Shown here one piece after another: positions 1 through 12,200 of a DNA stretch of 64,000 nt. Every line of letters starts with the position of its first letter. The first letter of the stretch is position 1. Both the position numbers and the translations under genes were made by a program. Below the pieces are notes generated by a model. That model was not told where the DNA came from, searched no databases, and was given only the letters and a program-made list of their open reading frames with translations. Source of the stretch: Bimastos eiseni (lineage: Eukaryota > Annelida > Clitellata > Crassiclitellata > Lumbricidae); assembly GCA_959347315.1 (NCBI GenBank), contig OY365809.1, forward strand, positions 42,958,542 to 43,022,541, given 5' to 3'.

Positions 1-44
1 ACTCTGCTCTATCAAGGACTATCCTTTGCTCTATCAAGGACTAT

Positions 45-135
45 CCTTCAGATTTGATGCAGCGCTCATGAATAAGCTGGTGCCCTGCGCTTGGCTTTCA
101 AGTGGCGCTCTAGAAGTTTAGAGATTACGATTACA
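45..135 (+). repeat. Interspersed repeat, 3-copy family (copy 1)
   Basis: Shares GCAGCGCT, GGTGCCCTGCG and TGGCGCTNTAGAAGTTT with 22122-22200 (same strand) and 5378-5450 (opposite strand). Lies in the ABHD12 intron that leaves the window on the left. Confidence 0.6.
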
Positions 136-406
136 ACAAAGAGATAAAAAATTATCGATAAAGGGGTGAACAAAACCATAATAAACATACCATAATGTTT
201 ATTGTTCCCCAAAAAACAATGACACAATAACGAAGCAGTACAGTTTACAACATATAGTAACACATTACTATTACGATCTTTCTCAACAGTCCAGCAGCAG
301 ATGCGATATGAGCATCTATGAGAGGTACTTGTAAGGCGCTATATAAGTGGCAATATACAAACATACGTCTTGGTTCATCTATGCCTGAGAAACTGAAACA
401 ACATAC

Positions 407-444
407 CAGCCTCATTGAGCTTCTTAGCAGTCTGTGTAGCAACA
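407..444 (-). CDS. ABHD12: ABHD12 exon 7 (short)
   Basis: A 38-nt exon encoding VATQTAKKLNEAG, the helix after the nucleophile elbow. Acceptor gtttttag, donor GCTG|gtatgt. Phase agrees with exon 6. Later exons are off the window. Confidence 0.85.
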
Positions 445-3400
445 CTAAAAACAAAGAAAAGCTAAGTAATTCACTGAAATAAACGCATTACAAAGTAGCA
501 CAACATTTGAATACAGCAATTGATTCAATCCAACACTATTTTGCATTTATATAGCTCCCAGCAAAGATAGGGCCTTAGATAGAGGTCCAGTAAATATACA
601 CACACATGTATACACACATACATCCAGATATACATACACAAATAAACACACTTAAATACACACATATAAACATGATAAATACAAGCGTTACCATCACTGC
701 CTTCCGAAAGAAAGTCCGATCAGATAGTTCGAGATACACTTACGCCGAGCCAAGGGAATGTCCCCAGATGTAAATCGGTGACTTTCCACTGTGTCGCTTG
801 ATCCAGTTGTAGACACTTATCGAGTCGTCCACGAGACCAGCCTCTGATGGATAGCCAGTGGAATCCCCATAGCCTAAAAAAACATTCAGTCAGCCTAGTT
901 TCAAATAACAACAGACCAAGAGCCATGTGATCTAATAGGAGGAAGTCTGACCAACCTTGGATTTATCAATCGATCTGTTTTTAAGATGTAGTTATGGCTT
1001 GGTTTCGGTGTACAGGTCATTTAGTTGAGCCACGACGCAGAACAGTCATGGGCTCCGCGCATTTCATGTCTCTGCTCCTAAGGGAATGGAATCGACTGCC
1101 ACTCTCTCTTCATAACTCAACTTCACTTCCTTCCTTCAAAAAAGTGGCTTAAAACTCACTATTTCTCTTTGGCTTTCAACGATTTGGAAATCTAATTGCA
1201 TCTTCTCCTGGCGACTGACTATCCACGCCTCAGATTCACATTTTGGTGTGACCTTGTAAGCGTTACAGATTTGATTAACAATAAAAAAAATAATAATAAT
1301 AATTGTGCATCAGACCTCACACAATAGAAGTCACTATAACAATTGTACTGTAATTGTAATATAAATAAATATTTATATAGCACCCCTTCAAGATATCTGC
1401 TCAGAGTGTATCACATCAGTTAGCAAAACAATGCACAGTAATCTAAAGAGTCACTAGTTGTTGCCAATACACAATAATCTTCTCCTTTAACTTGCTAACC
1501 CACTATACCCTGGCTTCTAGCTTCCTGACCCATGGGATCTCGATGAGGCTGCACCAAAGATTACGTTTCACGGTCTCGCTTGTGGTCAGTATGCTGGACT
1601 GTCATCTCCAGAACAGAGACTCAAAACTGTGTTGGGCAGAAGTCTGTTTCAGGAATTCTGCCCCATCTGCACCCCTAGCAAACGCAACGCAACCACAATG
1701 AGTACACTGACTGTACAGTGTCTGTGTGAAGATCATATGGCAAGGGAGAGAACTGGCCACTCGCTCTCATATGCTAAGGCTATGTAAGATGAAGCTGCCA
1801 ACACCTTGTCCATGAGGGATCCTTTTACTTTGTAGCAAAACAACAACAACGGCAACAACAACAACAACAACAGCAAACAACAACAACAACAACAATAATA
1901 TTAATAATAATAATGAACGAGTGGATCTGAAATGACTTGGCAATTCAAACATGGTTAAGGATATTACGAAAGGATTGTATGAGACGGAAACTATTACCTC
2001 TATAATCAAATGCAACGATGTGAAATTCTGCCTTCGAGAGAACCTTGTACAGCTGAACTCGATGCCACGCTGCTCTGAAATAACATTTCAAATGTTACCA
2101 CAGCAGCATACGCATGTACATCGCCTCAAGTAACATAACTTAACCATACCCAGAAAACCAGATCATGACAATGCTCGGCTATCGTGAGATTCTCTTCACC
2201 CTAGACATCAACAAGGTGATGGAGAGGACTGGCCACCCATTCTCTTTATACACCGAGAAAATTAAATGTAAATGAAGTGGCTCTGAATGTGAATTGAGAT
2301 GCGGAAAGTCGGATGCCAGGAGAAGATGCATTTAGATATCGAAGCGCTGTAAGACAAGGAGAAAGAGTGAGTTTTGAACTGTGTTTTGAAGGATGGAAGT
2401 GAATATAATTCTAAATTATTATATAGTATATGGATATTGTAAATATTTGGTAGTGGCTTGTTCAGCAGCCTAACTATATGTATAATTAGTTATTATTTTG
2501 AGTACTGATGTCATAACATTTCATTATCATTGTCGGTAGTGTATAACTTTGTGTAATATTTGTTGTTAGTATTACTATTATAACAATTTGCTATTTTTAG
2601 TAGAAGTGCTATATAAATTTATAGATATAATATGATACTTCATACTATGGCAGTATCAGAGTTTACTTAAGGGATTGCTCTTCTTCTTCCTCTTGTGATA
2701 ATATATACATATATATATACATATATATATATATATCATATATATATATATAAATATATATGTATAAATATATATATAATATATATCATATATATATTGT
2801 TTTTACAATGGGAGTCATTATTTTTTTTAATCAAAAAGTTCCAACCTTGTGCCTGCATTGCCGTGAAGATAGAGAATAATTGGACTTCCATTCTTCAGTG
2901 AGTCAATGTATCCTTTCTCATCAGAGGGCACAGTGGCAGATTCAAATGGTTCCGGAAGAATTTGCCTAGAATTTTAACGAGTCAATGTAAAACTAATAGT
3001 AATACACCATTTTACATATCAAATCAGTGACTCCTTGAGAAAACTCAACAAATCAGAAAAATCCACAATTTGGTTTAATAACTCAATGAATTTGGCTGAA
3101 AATCCTAAATATATCTGTGAACACTACACATATATCAAATAGTTTAAAAAAGCAACCACTATTTAATTTAATATGTATTTGGGGTACAATGAAAGGTCAT
3201 TCATGAATATTATTTTAATAATAATCTCAAATAACAGCACTCACCCAAATCTACCAAAAATACCTCAAATCATGAACACAAGTTGCATTTTTACACTAGG
3301 TGAATCGCTGATAAAAATAATATCTTCCAAGAAACTTGCGGTTACCTGCATAAATCCCAATATTATAGATAACATTTAGGAGAATTCAGGCTTCAACTTA

Positions 3401-4907
3401 TTCTTAAAGGAAACTTCATATACAACTTACAACATAGAAAGTATAGACATACCAGGCTCCTAGTGTTATCTCTGGAGTGGCTTCCAGCCGAAAGTTGCGC
3501 GTCCAATTAAGTCCAAGTTCGTCTGGTTTAGCAAGGTTCACAAATGGTGGCCATCGAACTAAGCAAAAAAAATAAAAATAAAAACAAAACAAGTAATTAA
3601 TGTAAATTTTTTAGACTTCCACAATAGCCACGGCTCTCTTTTAGTTCCAGTGCCAGGTCAAAATATGTGGAGGTCAACAGGGTACCTGCTTACTTGGAAG
3701 AGCTCTGCTGCTCAATTTTGAGTCTTCACTGCCATCGTTCTAAATGCTCTGCTCCTCATGCTGAGCTGTTGGTACCTATCGTACACACCTCTATTATGCA
3801 ACAAAAGAATGTCTGTCATTGGTTCACATGTGCCAGGTCATGAAATGCGCTCCCCTGGAGATGCTACTAAAGATTACCAACGGACTTCTCTGACCACAGC
3901 GACAAGTACACATATATTTTCTCATTGCAGCTAAGGTATTAAACTTCTGGCTACATTTTTATTATAATTATAATTATTATTATTAGCAGTAAAGGATGTA
4001 ACGTCTTAACTTACAGTGATTGAGAAATGCCACATCTAGAAGCACTGCTGGGTAGATTTTCACGAATGCCGGAATGACAAAGTAGAGCAAAACCAGAGTA
4101 GCGCCAACAAGTTTCATTGATGTCACTACGAACTTGTTGTGAGGTCTAACAAGCGACACGAAAACGAACAACAGTTGAGAAGAATTGGAATGTGGAATAT
4201 CAGATTAACTAGGAAACTATTCTTAGGTGGAAAGCCTGCAGGACGATGGATAGATGAGCTCGGGATAAATGATGGTGAGTGAGTGATTACAGCTCACAGA
4301 GGAACCGAAACTTGTGGCATTCAGAGGGTAGATCATCCCAGAGAAGTGTGGATATAGCTTGATTAGAGAACTAACATAAGCAGTGATTGGGAGGCAGAGA
4401 AAATTTTAGATGGGAGGTGACTGGGGCACTAGAGTGGCTGGGTATTGCAAAATTGTAAAAGATACTTGAGCTCTAGTCTATACTAACAGTTTTTAAGCGT
4501 TAAATTTGCAGTAATACTGCATGCAATTTTAAAGTATATTATTTGACTGTAACAACTGAGTCATTGAAGAAATTATTCGTGTATAGCATTAAAAACTCTA
4601 TTTCTGTTAATGAATGAATTTTTAATTTTTTTTTAATAGCATAAAATAAATAAATCTACTGGTCAGATATTATCATCAGTGGAGTTACTTACATGAGTGC
4701 ATCCCGGGCACTCGAGGGCCCTGTGTTGTTTGTGTTGATCCCCATTTCACCGGCGACCTTTTCCCTAACTAATTCCGATCTAGAGGGCGATTGCGTACAC
4801 CCGTGGGATCGACTGTCACACGCAGTGTCACCAGTACGCACAGACTTTGACTGAGATTCAGATTTCACTTTGGAATCACGTTCCTTGGCGTCAGCACTAC
4901 GATGCAT
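407..4907 (-). CDS. ABHD12: ABHD12-type lysophospholipid lipase, 5' part (partial)
   Basis: Seven exons joined in phase: 4907-4693, 4145-4015, 3558-3453, 2965-2846, 2074-1998, 873-744 and 444-407 (817 nt, 272 codons). The family are ER membrane serine hydrolases that degrade lysophosphatidylserine, with the catalytic domain in the lumen (family knowledge). Seen here: a polar N-terminal tail, one hydrophobic segment at about residues 84-112 (LVGATLVLLYFVIPAF), then the alpha/beta-hydrolase core with the PIILYLHGNAGTR oxyanion-side motif, HRVQLYKVLSK, FDYRGYGDSTG, and the nucleophile elbow GHSLG with Ser about 256. Each segment aligns in order with human ABHD12 from memory. The Asp and His of the triad lie in exons beyond the left edge. 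The start is the first ATG of an open frame that extends upstream to about 5054 without an earlier ATG. The paralogue ABHD12B is the main alternative. It is head-to-head with AP2S1. Confidence 0.93.
744..873 (-). CDS. ABHD12: ABHD12 exon 6, catalytic Ser
   Basis: Encodes GYGDSTGYPSEAGLVDDS and IYIWGHSLGSA; the GxSxG Ser is about residue 256. Acceptor tttttttag, donor TCGGC|gtaagt. Confidence 0.95.
1000..1290 (+). mobile_element. LINE 3' end, decayed (CR1/L2-like)
   Basis: The frame SLLLREWNRLPLSLHNSTS followed by LPSFKK resembles the C-terminus of CR1/L2-type reverse transcriptase ORFs, where a W-N-x-L-P motif and an FKKxLKTHLF motif are typical. A frameshift breaks it after the lysines. It ends near an AT-rich tail. 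Inside an ABHD12 intron. Confidence 0.65.
1360..1440 (-). mobile_element. LINE 3' terminus fragment
   Basis: TATTTATATAGCACCCCTTC followed by AAGATATCTGCTCAGAG is the reverse complement of the shared LINE end ...GGGTGCTATATAAATA. Confidence 0.6.
1585..1830 (+). repeat. tRNA-type SINE B, decayed copy
   Basis: ATGCTGGACTGTCATCTC near the start and GGGAGAGAACTGGC, TCATATGCTAAGGC farther on match SINE family B seen at 19940-20237. A CAA-rich stretch follows (1836-1900). Confidence 0.5.
1998..2074 (-). CDS. ABHD12: ABHD12 exon 5
   Basis: Encodes AAWHRVQLYKVLSKAEFHIV and AFDYR. Acceptor tatttcag, donor AGAG|gtaata. Phase fits exons 4 and 6. Confidence 0.92.
2695..2800. repeat. (TA)n microsatellite
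   Basis: Nearly pure TATATA with a few interruptions, in an ABHD12 intron. Confidence 0.9.
2846..2965 (-). CDS. ABHD12: ABHD12 exon 4, HGNAG motif
   Basis: Ends in SPIILYLHGNAGTR, the HG motif strand of the hydrolase fold. Acceptor ttctag, donor ACAAG|gttgga (a less common donor). Confidence 0.94.
3453..3558 (-). CDS. ABHD12: ABHD12 exon 3
   Basis: Encodes RWPPFVNLAKPDELGLN and EITLGAW, matching the conserved segment just before the hydrolase core. Acceptor gcttag, donor CCTG|gtatgt. Confidence 0.93.
4015..4145 (-). CDS. ABHD12: ABHD12 exon 2, membrane anchor
   Basis: Encodes the single membrane segment and the lead-in to the hydrolase domain (ends AFLNH). Acceptor ttgttag, donor CACT|gtaagt. 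Confidence 0.9.
4190..4290 (+). mobile_element. Retroelement remnant
   Basis: The frame LFLGGKPAGRWIDELGIND resembles the GRPRxRWLDxI segment common near the C-terminus of non-LTR retrotransposon proteins. Short and broken; inside ABHD12 intron 1. Confidence 0.4.
4693..4907 (-). CDS. ABHD12: ABHD12 exon 1
   Basis: Codons 1-71 plus two bases; polar, Ser/Lys/Arg-rich cytosolic tail starting MHRSADAKERD. Donor CAT|gtaagt. The poorest conserved part of the family, so identity rests on the downstream exons. Confidence 0.8.
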
Positions 4908-5377
4908 CACAAAGCCGATGGTATAATTAATACTGATACATAAATGTTTATTTGGGACAAAAATTCTCCTCAGATAGTCCCAATTTTTAACACGACCACG
5001 GCGCTTCCACCCCACGCAACGACACAATATCGGATGCACTAGCCTACGACGCACGCTCTTAATTCTATGAGTCTTTTATTATCGCTCACATAAATTTCAT
5101 ATTGATTTTGAAGTTATAATAGTGTTTACTTTTGAGCATGTTGAGAAACCAATCTGACATGAATGATATTGCTATGTATAGCCCAATAAACTTTAATACT
5201 TTCTGCATAGAGATGGGACGGAATGGAAGCAGGACCTGGTGATAGACATTCTACGAGTTGTGTTATATGGAGAAGAGGAGTTAGGCTACTCTGGCATCGG
5301 CAATGAAAAACCATGAGTTTGGGGTTTTCTAACAGCAGAAAAAAGAGAGGACATGGACCGCCACTGGACATCGTAAT

Positions 5378-5450
5378 TTCCAAACTTCTAAAGCGCCACT
5401 CTGAAGTCAAGGGTATGACACCGGATTATTCCAGAGCGCTCTCTTGACAA
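5378..5450 (-). repeat. Interspersed repeat, 3-copy family (copy 2)
   Basis: Reverse complement reads GAGCGCTCTGG then TGGCGCTTTAGAAGTTTGG, matching 45-135 and 22122-22200. Confidence 0.6.
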
Positions 5451-6164
5451 AGTTGACATCGCTCTCTGAGCAACCACTCTCAGGCCCGCTGACAAACGTA
5501 ACACATGGGATGGTGTCTCGCACTCACTTTCAGAAACTTTTATTTAATTATTACGATCTTATTCTCAAAGTCCAGTCAAAGCATAATAGGTAGGCATCTC
5601 ATATCCGGTTCCAGATCAATATTCTAAGGACACTTCCCAAATGACATTTATTTGTATAATATACTTTAAAATTGCAAGCGCTCTGCAAATGAAGGCCATT
5701 TAAATAGCAATTATTCAGCTACGTCTATGATTTCAAACTGTAAAGATTGAACTTATTTATATAGCGCCACACTAAATAAAGACCATCTTGCTTCGGTGTC
5801 TTTAACTGGTGCTCATTAGCGAGGGGGCGGAGTTGCATCGATCCGAGTGGATTTCTATGACAAACTATTCGAAATGGTACAAAATCCATGTCTTTATTTT
5901 TCTGTATGCTGATCGCAAGATATTTTTAAAGAACGATCTTTTTGGAACGTTTTTCAGTTGCACGTAAAACGTTTTATTAATGATTGTTTTTAATATGCCG
6001 TGGTTCTACTACGGCATGCCTGTCATCTTAATAATAAAACTAGAAATTTACGACAGAATTTAATTTTTACGGTAAATCACTACTTTGTGTACGAAATCGC
6101 AGGTGCAACTCTTGGTAAAGCCAGATCTAATAGAGAATGTTAAGAAATGTTTCCAAGCTGAGGT

Positions 6165-6315
6165 ATGCGGCTTATAAAAAAATACGAGAAGGGGTCACCG
6201 CTTCAGCAACTCCGCCACTGTTTAGACGTTGAAAGTGCTAGTCCCATGCCTGGAGAGATGAGGAGGGCGACACCAAATCATCTTCGATATGGAATGGTGT
6301 TGGTAAAAAAATCAC
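6165..6315 (+). repeat. Interspersed repeat R (copy 1)
   Basis: ACTCCGCCACTGTTTAGAC, GGAGGGCGACACCAAATC and ATCTTCGATATGGAA recur at 32555-32660 with few changes. Family not identified. Confidence 0.7.
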
Positions 6316-6634
6316 TCGCCGCGGTAGCACTAAACTCCGGAAAGATGCCTGACTGGCCGATAAGATACCAAAAAAGGTAATAAAGGACATACTTGAGGGT
6401 CGGTTAGGGTCAGGGTAAACATCATGTGATCAGCCCAAATCATCAAAACCTGAATCCTCGAAAACGCTGGAAAGGCCAAAAAGCCCGATTCCCCAAAAAT
6501 AGCAACATTTGTACTATTGAAAAACACTTAACTGTCTCAAAACTGCGCGATTCATTCATCAATCAAGCTTCTGCGTGAATTATTTTCATCGATCCAGCTT
6601 CCATTTAAGCAGAATCTTTTTCATCAATCTAGCT

Positions 6635-6770
6635 TTGATACGGCCGAAATCAGTTTCGGCGATTCGCTACGCACCCAGCATCGTGAGGGTCGTTTACGGG
6701 TAGTGTTAATGTAGTTTATCGATACAGGGCTGCAGAAGTAATTTCTTTGTGCTTTTTCGGTATTTTTTCG
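6635..6770 (-). repeat. Fragment of the 14210-14710 element family
   Basis: Read on the minus strand it gives AATTACTTCTGC, TAAACGACCCTCACGATG and TTTCGGCCG, as in the element at 14210-14710. It lies about 100 bp upstream of the first visible AP2S1 exon. Confidence 0.55.
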
Positions 6771-6870
6771 GTGTTTAGTGCTACCCGACGTCACCGTGAT
6801 GTTTGATGGTGGCATATATGCCTCGGCTGAAGTTGTATCATAATAATTCGAATTTTTGTATTTACCATAG

Positions 6871-7020
6871 ATACGGTTCATCTTGATTCAAAATCGCGCT
6901 GGGAAGACGCGGTTAGCCAAGTGGTATATGCACTTCGATGATGATGAAAAACAGAAGCTAATCGAAGAAGTCCATGCGGTTGTCACTGTGCGAGATGCCA
7001 AGCACACCAACTTTGTAGAG
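6871..7020 (+). CDS. AP2S1: AP2S1 exon 2 (codons 2-51)
   Basis: Acceptor taccatag, donor GTAGAG|gttaat. Includes the Arg-rich [12 protein letters not shown] segment that helps bind dileucine signals in the family. Confidence 0.97.
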
Positions 7021-7391
7021 GTTAATTTTGATGTTATTTTTATAAATATTTTGCATAAATTTATTGTAGCTTGTATTATTTGAATTATTGTCATAAAGAA
7101 GTCATTAATATAATTATGAAGTATTGTTGTATTTATCATTTTACACCAGAGACTTTTATAACGTGATTTGTTATGGATTTCAAAATTAACCTGCCTATGG
7201 CATGCAATGGTCTAGCAATGTGTTCGATGCCTTGTAACCAGGGTATTGCTGATTAGAATCTGCTTACCTCAAGCCACTGCTAAGCTAAGCGACCTCAGTG
7301 GACAAATTGCTCATCCACAATTGTGTGTGAGGAAGGCAATGGAAAACCATCTTGCTCATCTCATCCACAGGTGTCACTTAAAAGCCGCAGG

Positions 7392-7429
<38 letters not shown>

Positions 7430-9291
7430 GTATTTAAATATGATGATGAATTCATTCTCAGCCTAAAGATATATATATAATATTGACTGTTGATTTGCCC
7501 ATCTTGCCCGACAAGAGGGGCAAATCAGGGCCCGGCAAGTTTTATGGTCTGCAATCGACTTATGAAAAATATTATAATCAGTTATGCAAAGTTAATGATT
7601 TATGCTTTTTCTAAAATAATATAATTGACACTTCACAACAATCAGTTCAGACTTCAGGCATCTGAATGCTATACTGTACTTATCATTTTTTGCTATCGAG
7701 GCTGTGATTGCTCTGCCTTGTGGCCCAGAATTACTCAGCCTGAGGCCCAGAATTACTCAGCCTGAGGCCCAGAATTTCTGTCGGTTGGTCTGTGGGTGTG
7801 TGAACACAATTGTTTATAACTTGAAAAGGCCCTGAGTGTGGCTCCCACCGACAGCATCATAATTAGTGTGTGGTGTAGCTGTCTTTATAATGAACAAAAG
7901 CATTTCTCTTGTGTTTTAAATTTCATAATTATTAAGCTCTGCTAAGAGAGACATGACATGCATCACCGAATATATAAGTAAGTAAGTAAGATGTAGTGTG
8001 TTTCTGTTGTATTTCAGTTTCGTAATTTCAAGATTGTCTACCGTCGTTATGCTGGGCTGTATTTCTGCATCTGTGTCGACATCACGGACAACAACCTGGC
8101 CTACCTAGAGGCCATCCACAACTTCGTGGAAGTGCTCAACGAATATTTCCACAACGTCTGCGAACTCGATCTGGTCTTCAATTTCTACAAGGTATGCTCT
8201 GCGGCAACAAGGCGATATGTTTGGACACTGGTCATATGATATAGTTGCGGGTTCAACTCCAGAGTAACGTCCCTGGGCAGTTTGCACATGCATACCTCTC
8301 TCACCAAACCATATAATTTAGGACTCTAATTCACAGTCCCACTATGCTGCTGCCAATACCCGGAGCCTTGGAATCTGTCCTCTGCTGGCTCACGGGCTGG
8401 AGTTAGGAAATAAACAGATCCCATATGTTCCACAAGGGATCTAGAATAGGATCTTTACTTCTTGTGCTTCATGGAGTGCAATATTTTCTTGTAGTTACAT
8501 GTTGAACTGTCTCTCTTAAGTGAACTCGGTTCCAAAATGACTATATTGATCACATTTTGCTGGAAGTCCAGATAGCAAGGTTTGGGTCAAACCCACATTC
8601 TGCTAGGCTTATGAACTTATAAATTTCAAATGATGTTAAAGCTTTTTGAGTACTTGATCGAAAGTCGATTAGTCGAAACAATTGTGATTATTGAGAATTA
8701 AGATGTTGTGTTACAGTATTGTTCATGTTGACTGGCTTTGGATACTGGCATTGAATAGCACAATCTTTTGTAATTACTAACCAGGACAAAATAAGATTTA
8801 CGCGGGTGGTCTGGGTTGATTCCAGGACTGTCCTGACCATTCTGGGACGGTTGGCAACTCTAGCAACCAGTCTTCACGTGCCAAGGCAGAGAAAATTAAG
8901 TGGGTAACACTGATTAGTGCATAGGTCTTGCTCATGCTCTATGAAAGGCAACTGTGAATTCATAGATCTCATTGAACAAGGGAATACCTATATGTAAGTC
9001 AAATGATGTCCATTGCTCATTGAAAGAAATATCCAAATGAAGGAGTCTAAACCAAATGAAGGAGTCTGAGACTCTGAATTTGAAAATGCAGCATGGAGTA
9101 CACAAGTTTTTAGACAGTAATCAACATTGTTCTGCTTTTGTCACTGAAACCAAATGCCTAAAATGTGTTACTCATTTTTTTCCATTTAGGTCTACAGTAT
9201 AGTCGATGAAATGTTCCTGGCGGGCGAGATACGCGAGACGAGTCAAACAAAAGTACTCAAGCAATTACTAATGTTGTCGTCACTCGAATAG
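6871..9291 (+). CDS. AP2S1: AP-2 complex sigma subunit
   Basis: The small sigma-2 chain of the AP-2 adaptor, which with the alpha chain binds acidic dileucine sorting signals at the plasma membrane during clathrin endocytosis (family knowledge). Exons 6871-7020, 8018-8191 and 9190-9291 join in phase to give 141 residues ending MLSSLE and TAG. Adding the start Met gives 142, the usual family length. The sequence is nearly identical to human sigma-2: [64 protein letters not shown]. The first visible codon is Ile2 and the three bases before it are an in-frame TAG that is part of the acceptor, so the start Met must be in a separate upstream exon. The long 3' side holds AATAAA at 11265-11270. Confidence 0.97.
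7385..7435. repeat. (CA)n-(TA)n microsatellite
   Basis: ACACACACACA followed by TATATATATA in AP2S1 intron between the first two visible exons. Confidence 0.9.
8018..8191 (+). CDS. AP2S1: AP2S1 exon 3 (codons 52-109)
   Basis: Acceptor tatttcag, donor TACAAG|gtatgc. Longin-fold core, [17 protein letters not shown] to DLVFNFYK. Confidence 0.98.
9190..9291 (+). CDS. AP2S1: AP2S1 exon 4 (codons 110-142)
   Basis: Acceptor ccatttag; [20 protein letters not shown] to SSLE, stop TAG 9289-9291. Confidence 0.98.
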   Translation, partial: VYSIVDEMFLAGEIRETSQTKVLKQLLMLSSLE

Positions 9292-12200
9292 AAGGTTGCC
9301 GGTTGACTTTACCGCTGCTGTATACACTTTTAGCCTTGTCAAATGTTATACATGTAAAGGAAATTCCAGACTGTGGGTTTGTCTCGTCGACTACAGGAAC
9401 AAAAAATTTGGCTAATTAATTAATTACAGATTGTTGTTGTCTTGTAGCATCTTGTATTTTGTAGGTTGATTTGTCATATTAATTGATCGTAGCCTAAACC
9501 TCATAACGTTGTAATATGTCTGGCATGTTCTGTGTGGCTTTCTTAGTAATTGACGTGCTAAGCTGTTTGAAGACTGTAATGTTGCCCAAGCAGATCAAAC
9601 CATGTTTTATTTTGAATGTGGTGCCATCTGTTTGAACTTTAAAGCATACATTTTGTTTGGCATCTCTTGTAAACCGTTTTTTGGTAATCACACAAGACAA
9701 CAATGTAGATTGTTGGAATATTGATAATGATGGTTGGTCAATTGATTTGGTTTTGGGGTGTACGTTTTTAAGCAAGCATTCCTGTGTTTGCTTGGTGATT
9801 TATTTAATCATACATGTCTTTGGACAATACAGTGGTTTTTAAAATTCCAAGGCTATTTAATCTGTTTCACTTCAAGCTGGTTTTGGAACTAGAAATTGAA
9901 AATTACATTATGGAACTTAACTTTTCTAGTTCAGTTCATTAAGAGCACTTTATCTGTAAACAAAGTCACCACTGGCAGTCTCCTACATACCTGTAGAACC
10001 AATCAAATGGAGTGGTTGGTCCTGCTATGATGGCCAACCTGAAAACAGCATAGTTTGAGACTATCTGAGTTTCATGCTTCAGAATCAACTACCGCTTCAT
10101 GGTCTACGTCATCCATTGATGAATGTGCTGAAATGAAATGTTGAATCCTGACAAAGTTGATGTATAAAATCTAATTGCATGCAATGTTTTTTATATCACT
10201 AGTTTAATTGTCTTATATACAGGCTTAATTGTTGTCGATATGCGAATGTGATTGAAATACAGAGGTTTTGAGCATTCCGGCAATATGCGTTTCTTTCTTC
10301 TCAATATGATTTAATACCCATGGTTGTATCGATCAGTAAATACTAAAATATGTGCTGGCTTTTTAGCATTTCACAGAACATCTGTTTAGTGCCTACACTA
10401 TACTAATTTGTAATAACATTAAGAAAGAACTAAGCTTCCAGTAATGAAAGAAAGTTCCAATGATGCTACCTTAATTTGCAGGCTTCTGCATGCCTTTAGC
10501 CCAGAATACAGGTATGCCCATCCAATGCATCCATGATCAGTGTGTAGTCATACAATTAAATTTCTCATTAACTGTGTCATCAGTTGAACAATCTGGTCAT
10601 GTCCGGACATTCTTTGGGTTCCATTTGTGTAAGTTGTGGATACCCCTTTGATTGCATTGTGTAACCAGTGATTAATCGTAATGGATATTATGTGCCTGGT
10701 TCTGAAAAATGTGCCTTTCAAGCCAAAATATCCAATGCTGAGGGGGGGGAAGTCTAACAAAAACCTGACCTGTATTTGATTTGCTGGGCTGATATATTAT
10801 GTGGGACTTTATTATATACATCGTTAGTCTAGTGCTCTAATCTTATGTGTGGAGGAAAAAGGATTATAAATTTGAATCAGCCATAGCATGTGACTTTGGT
10901 ATGATACAATCTAATACTCAAGTAAAAGTACTTTTATAGCATTGTATCTGGGCATTTTAGCCAACTGGTTAGATGCAGTATGTTTGGATCCTCCATGAAG
11001 ACCCTAACTATGCATGGACCTTTTTTTAGTCAACACCAGTATTTCTTACGAATGAAGAAGTCGCATGTATTTAGTGGCCATCTTTTTAGCAGAAAAATTC
11101 ACCCTTCCCTAAGTGCATCTGTACTTTTGTTTACGCCCCTTCAGCCACTTCCCAAATCCCATAGAACGGTCTATATTTAATCCACAGAGACATTAATCAA
11201 GGATTAATAATTAACATGTTTTGTAGTTAATAGAATCTGAGGTAACATGGCATACAAATGCTGTAATAAACACATTATTATCATCATAATATACTTGTAC
11301 ATAAAAAAATGGGTGTGCAAAATGCACACCCATTTTTTTATTTACTAGTATATTATCAGCAAATACCTATATGGAAACATACGCTTTTGGGTAAACCCAC
11401 TCTCTCTTCCATGCGTGCATACTAAATGGATGATTCCTTACAACATTGCCACGTCAACACAAGATATTTCTCTCTCTAACATACACAGTTTAATTAGTCA
11501 ATCGAACAGACTTGTATCAATCTCCCTAAACATAAACTGCTAAGAAATCTTAGTACTGGTATAAAATTACACAATTGTTGATTGCAAATTCCTACAAAAG
11601 TTTTCTTAATACAAGTTTTGTAAAAGGCATGATATAACTTTTGAGCACGTAACTGTCACAGGGAAAATATACTGAATAGCAAAGTAATAACATCAAGAAA
11701 CTGGATGACGTAAAATAGTTTTCATATACGTTTGCAATGAGTACTGGAAAACAAACATTCATTACTTCAACAGTTTAAGAAATTGTGATTTTAAATCTAG
11801 ATGTTTTCATTACCAGTAAAAAACAACAAACTGACCAGTCTAACAGAAGAACCGGATGGAATATCATATTGATGGTCATAAGCTGGTCCCTAGTGTATGC
11901 GACTTTAATTTTCTAAGGCTCTCAATAATAGGAACCTCCAGTCCTCTACTTCACCACATGACATTCCTGACTGCTGTGAATGGTCACTGTGCTCATTTGT
12001 TACCAAGGTAGCCACAAGAAACAAACATTGAGCTGAAGCCTCAAAATGCCTCACTAGAAATTGAAACTCCTTAATTTAAAGCCAACATGATATCATGGCA
12101 TGCTGATGTTCTTACTTAGAAGATACATGCAATCAAGAATTTCCTGAGCAGTATACATCACAGATGTTTAGCCACACAAGTGTCCTTTTAAAATACCATA

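Larger units (their letters stand above)
4908..6870. other. ABHD12-AP2S1 divergent intergenic/5' region
   Basis: Holds the two head-to-head promoters and the unseen first exon of AP2S1, plus repeats: a copy of the 3-copy repeat (5378-5450), LINE-end fragments (5650-5780), repeat R (6165-6315) and a fragment related to the 14210 element (6635-6770). A GC-box-like GGGGGCGGAG stands at 5823-5832. I cannot fix a transcription start. Confidence 0.4.

Noticed and set aside
4272..4280. ATG|gtgagt on plus as AP2S1 exon 1
   Set aside because: Perfect donor, but it lies inside intron 1 of ABHD12 within retroelement-like sequence 2.6 kb upstream, with no promoter signs.
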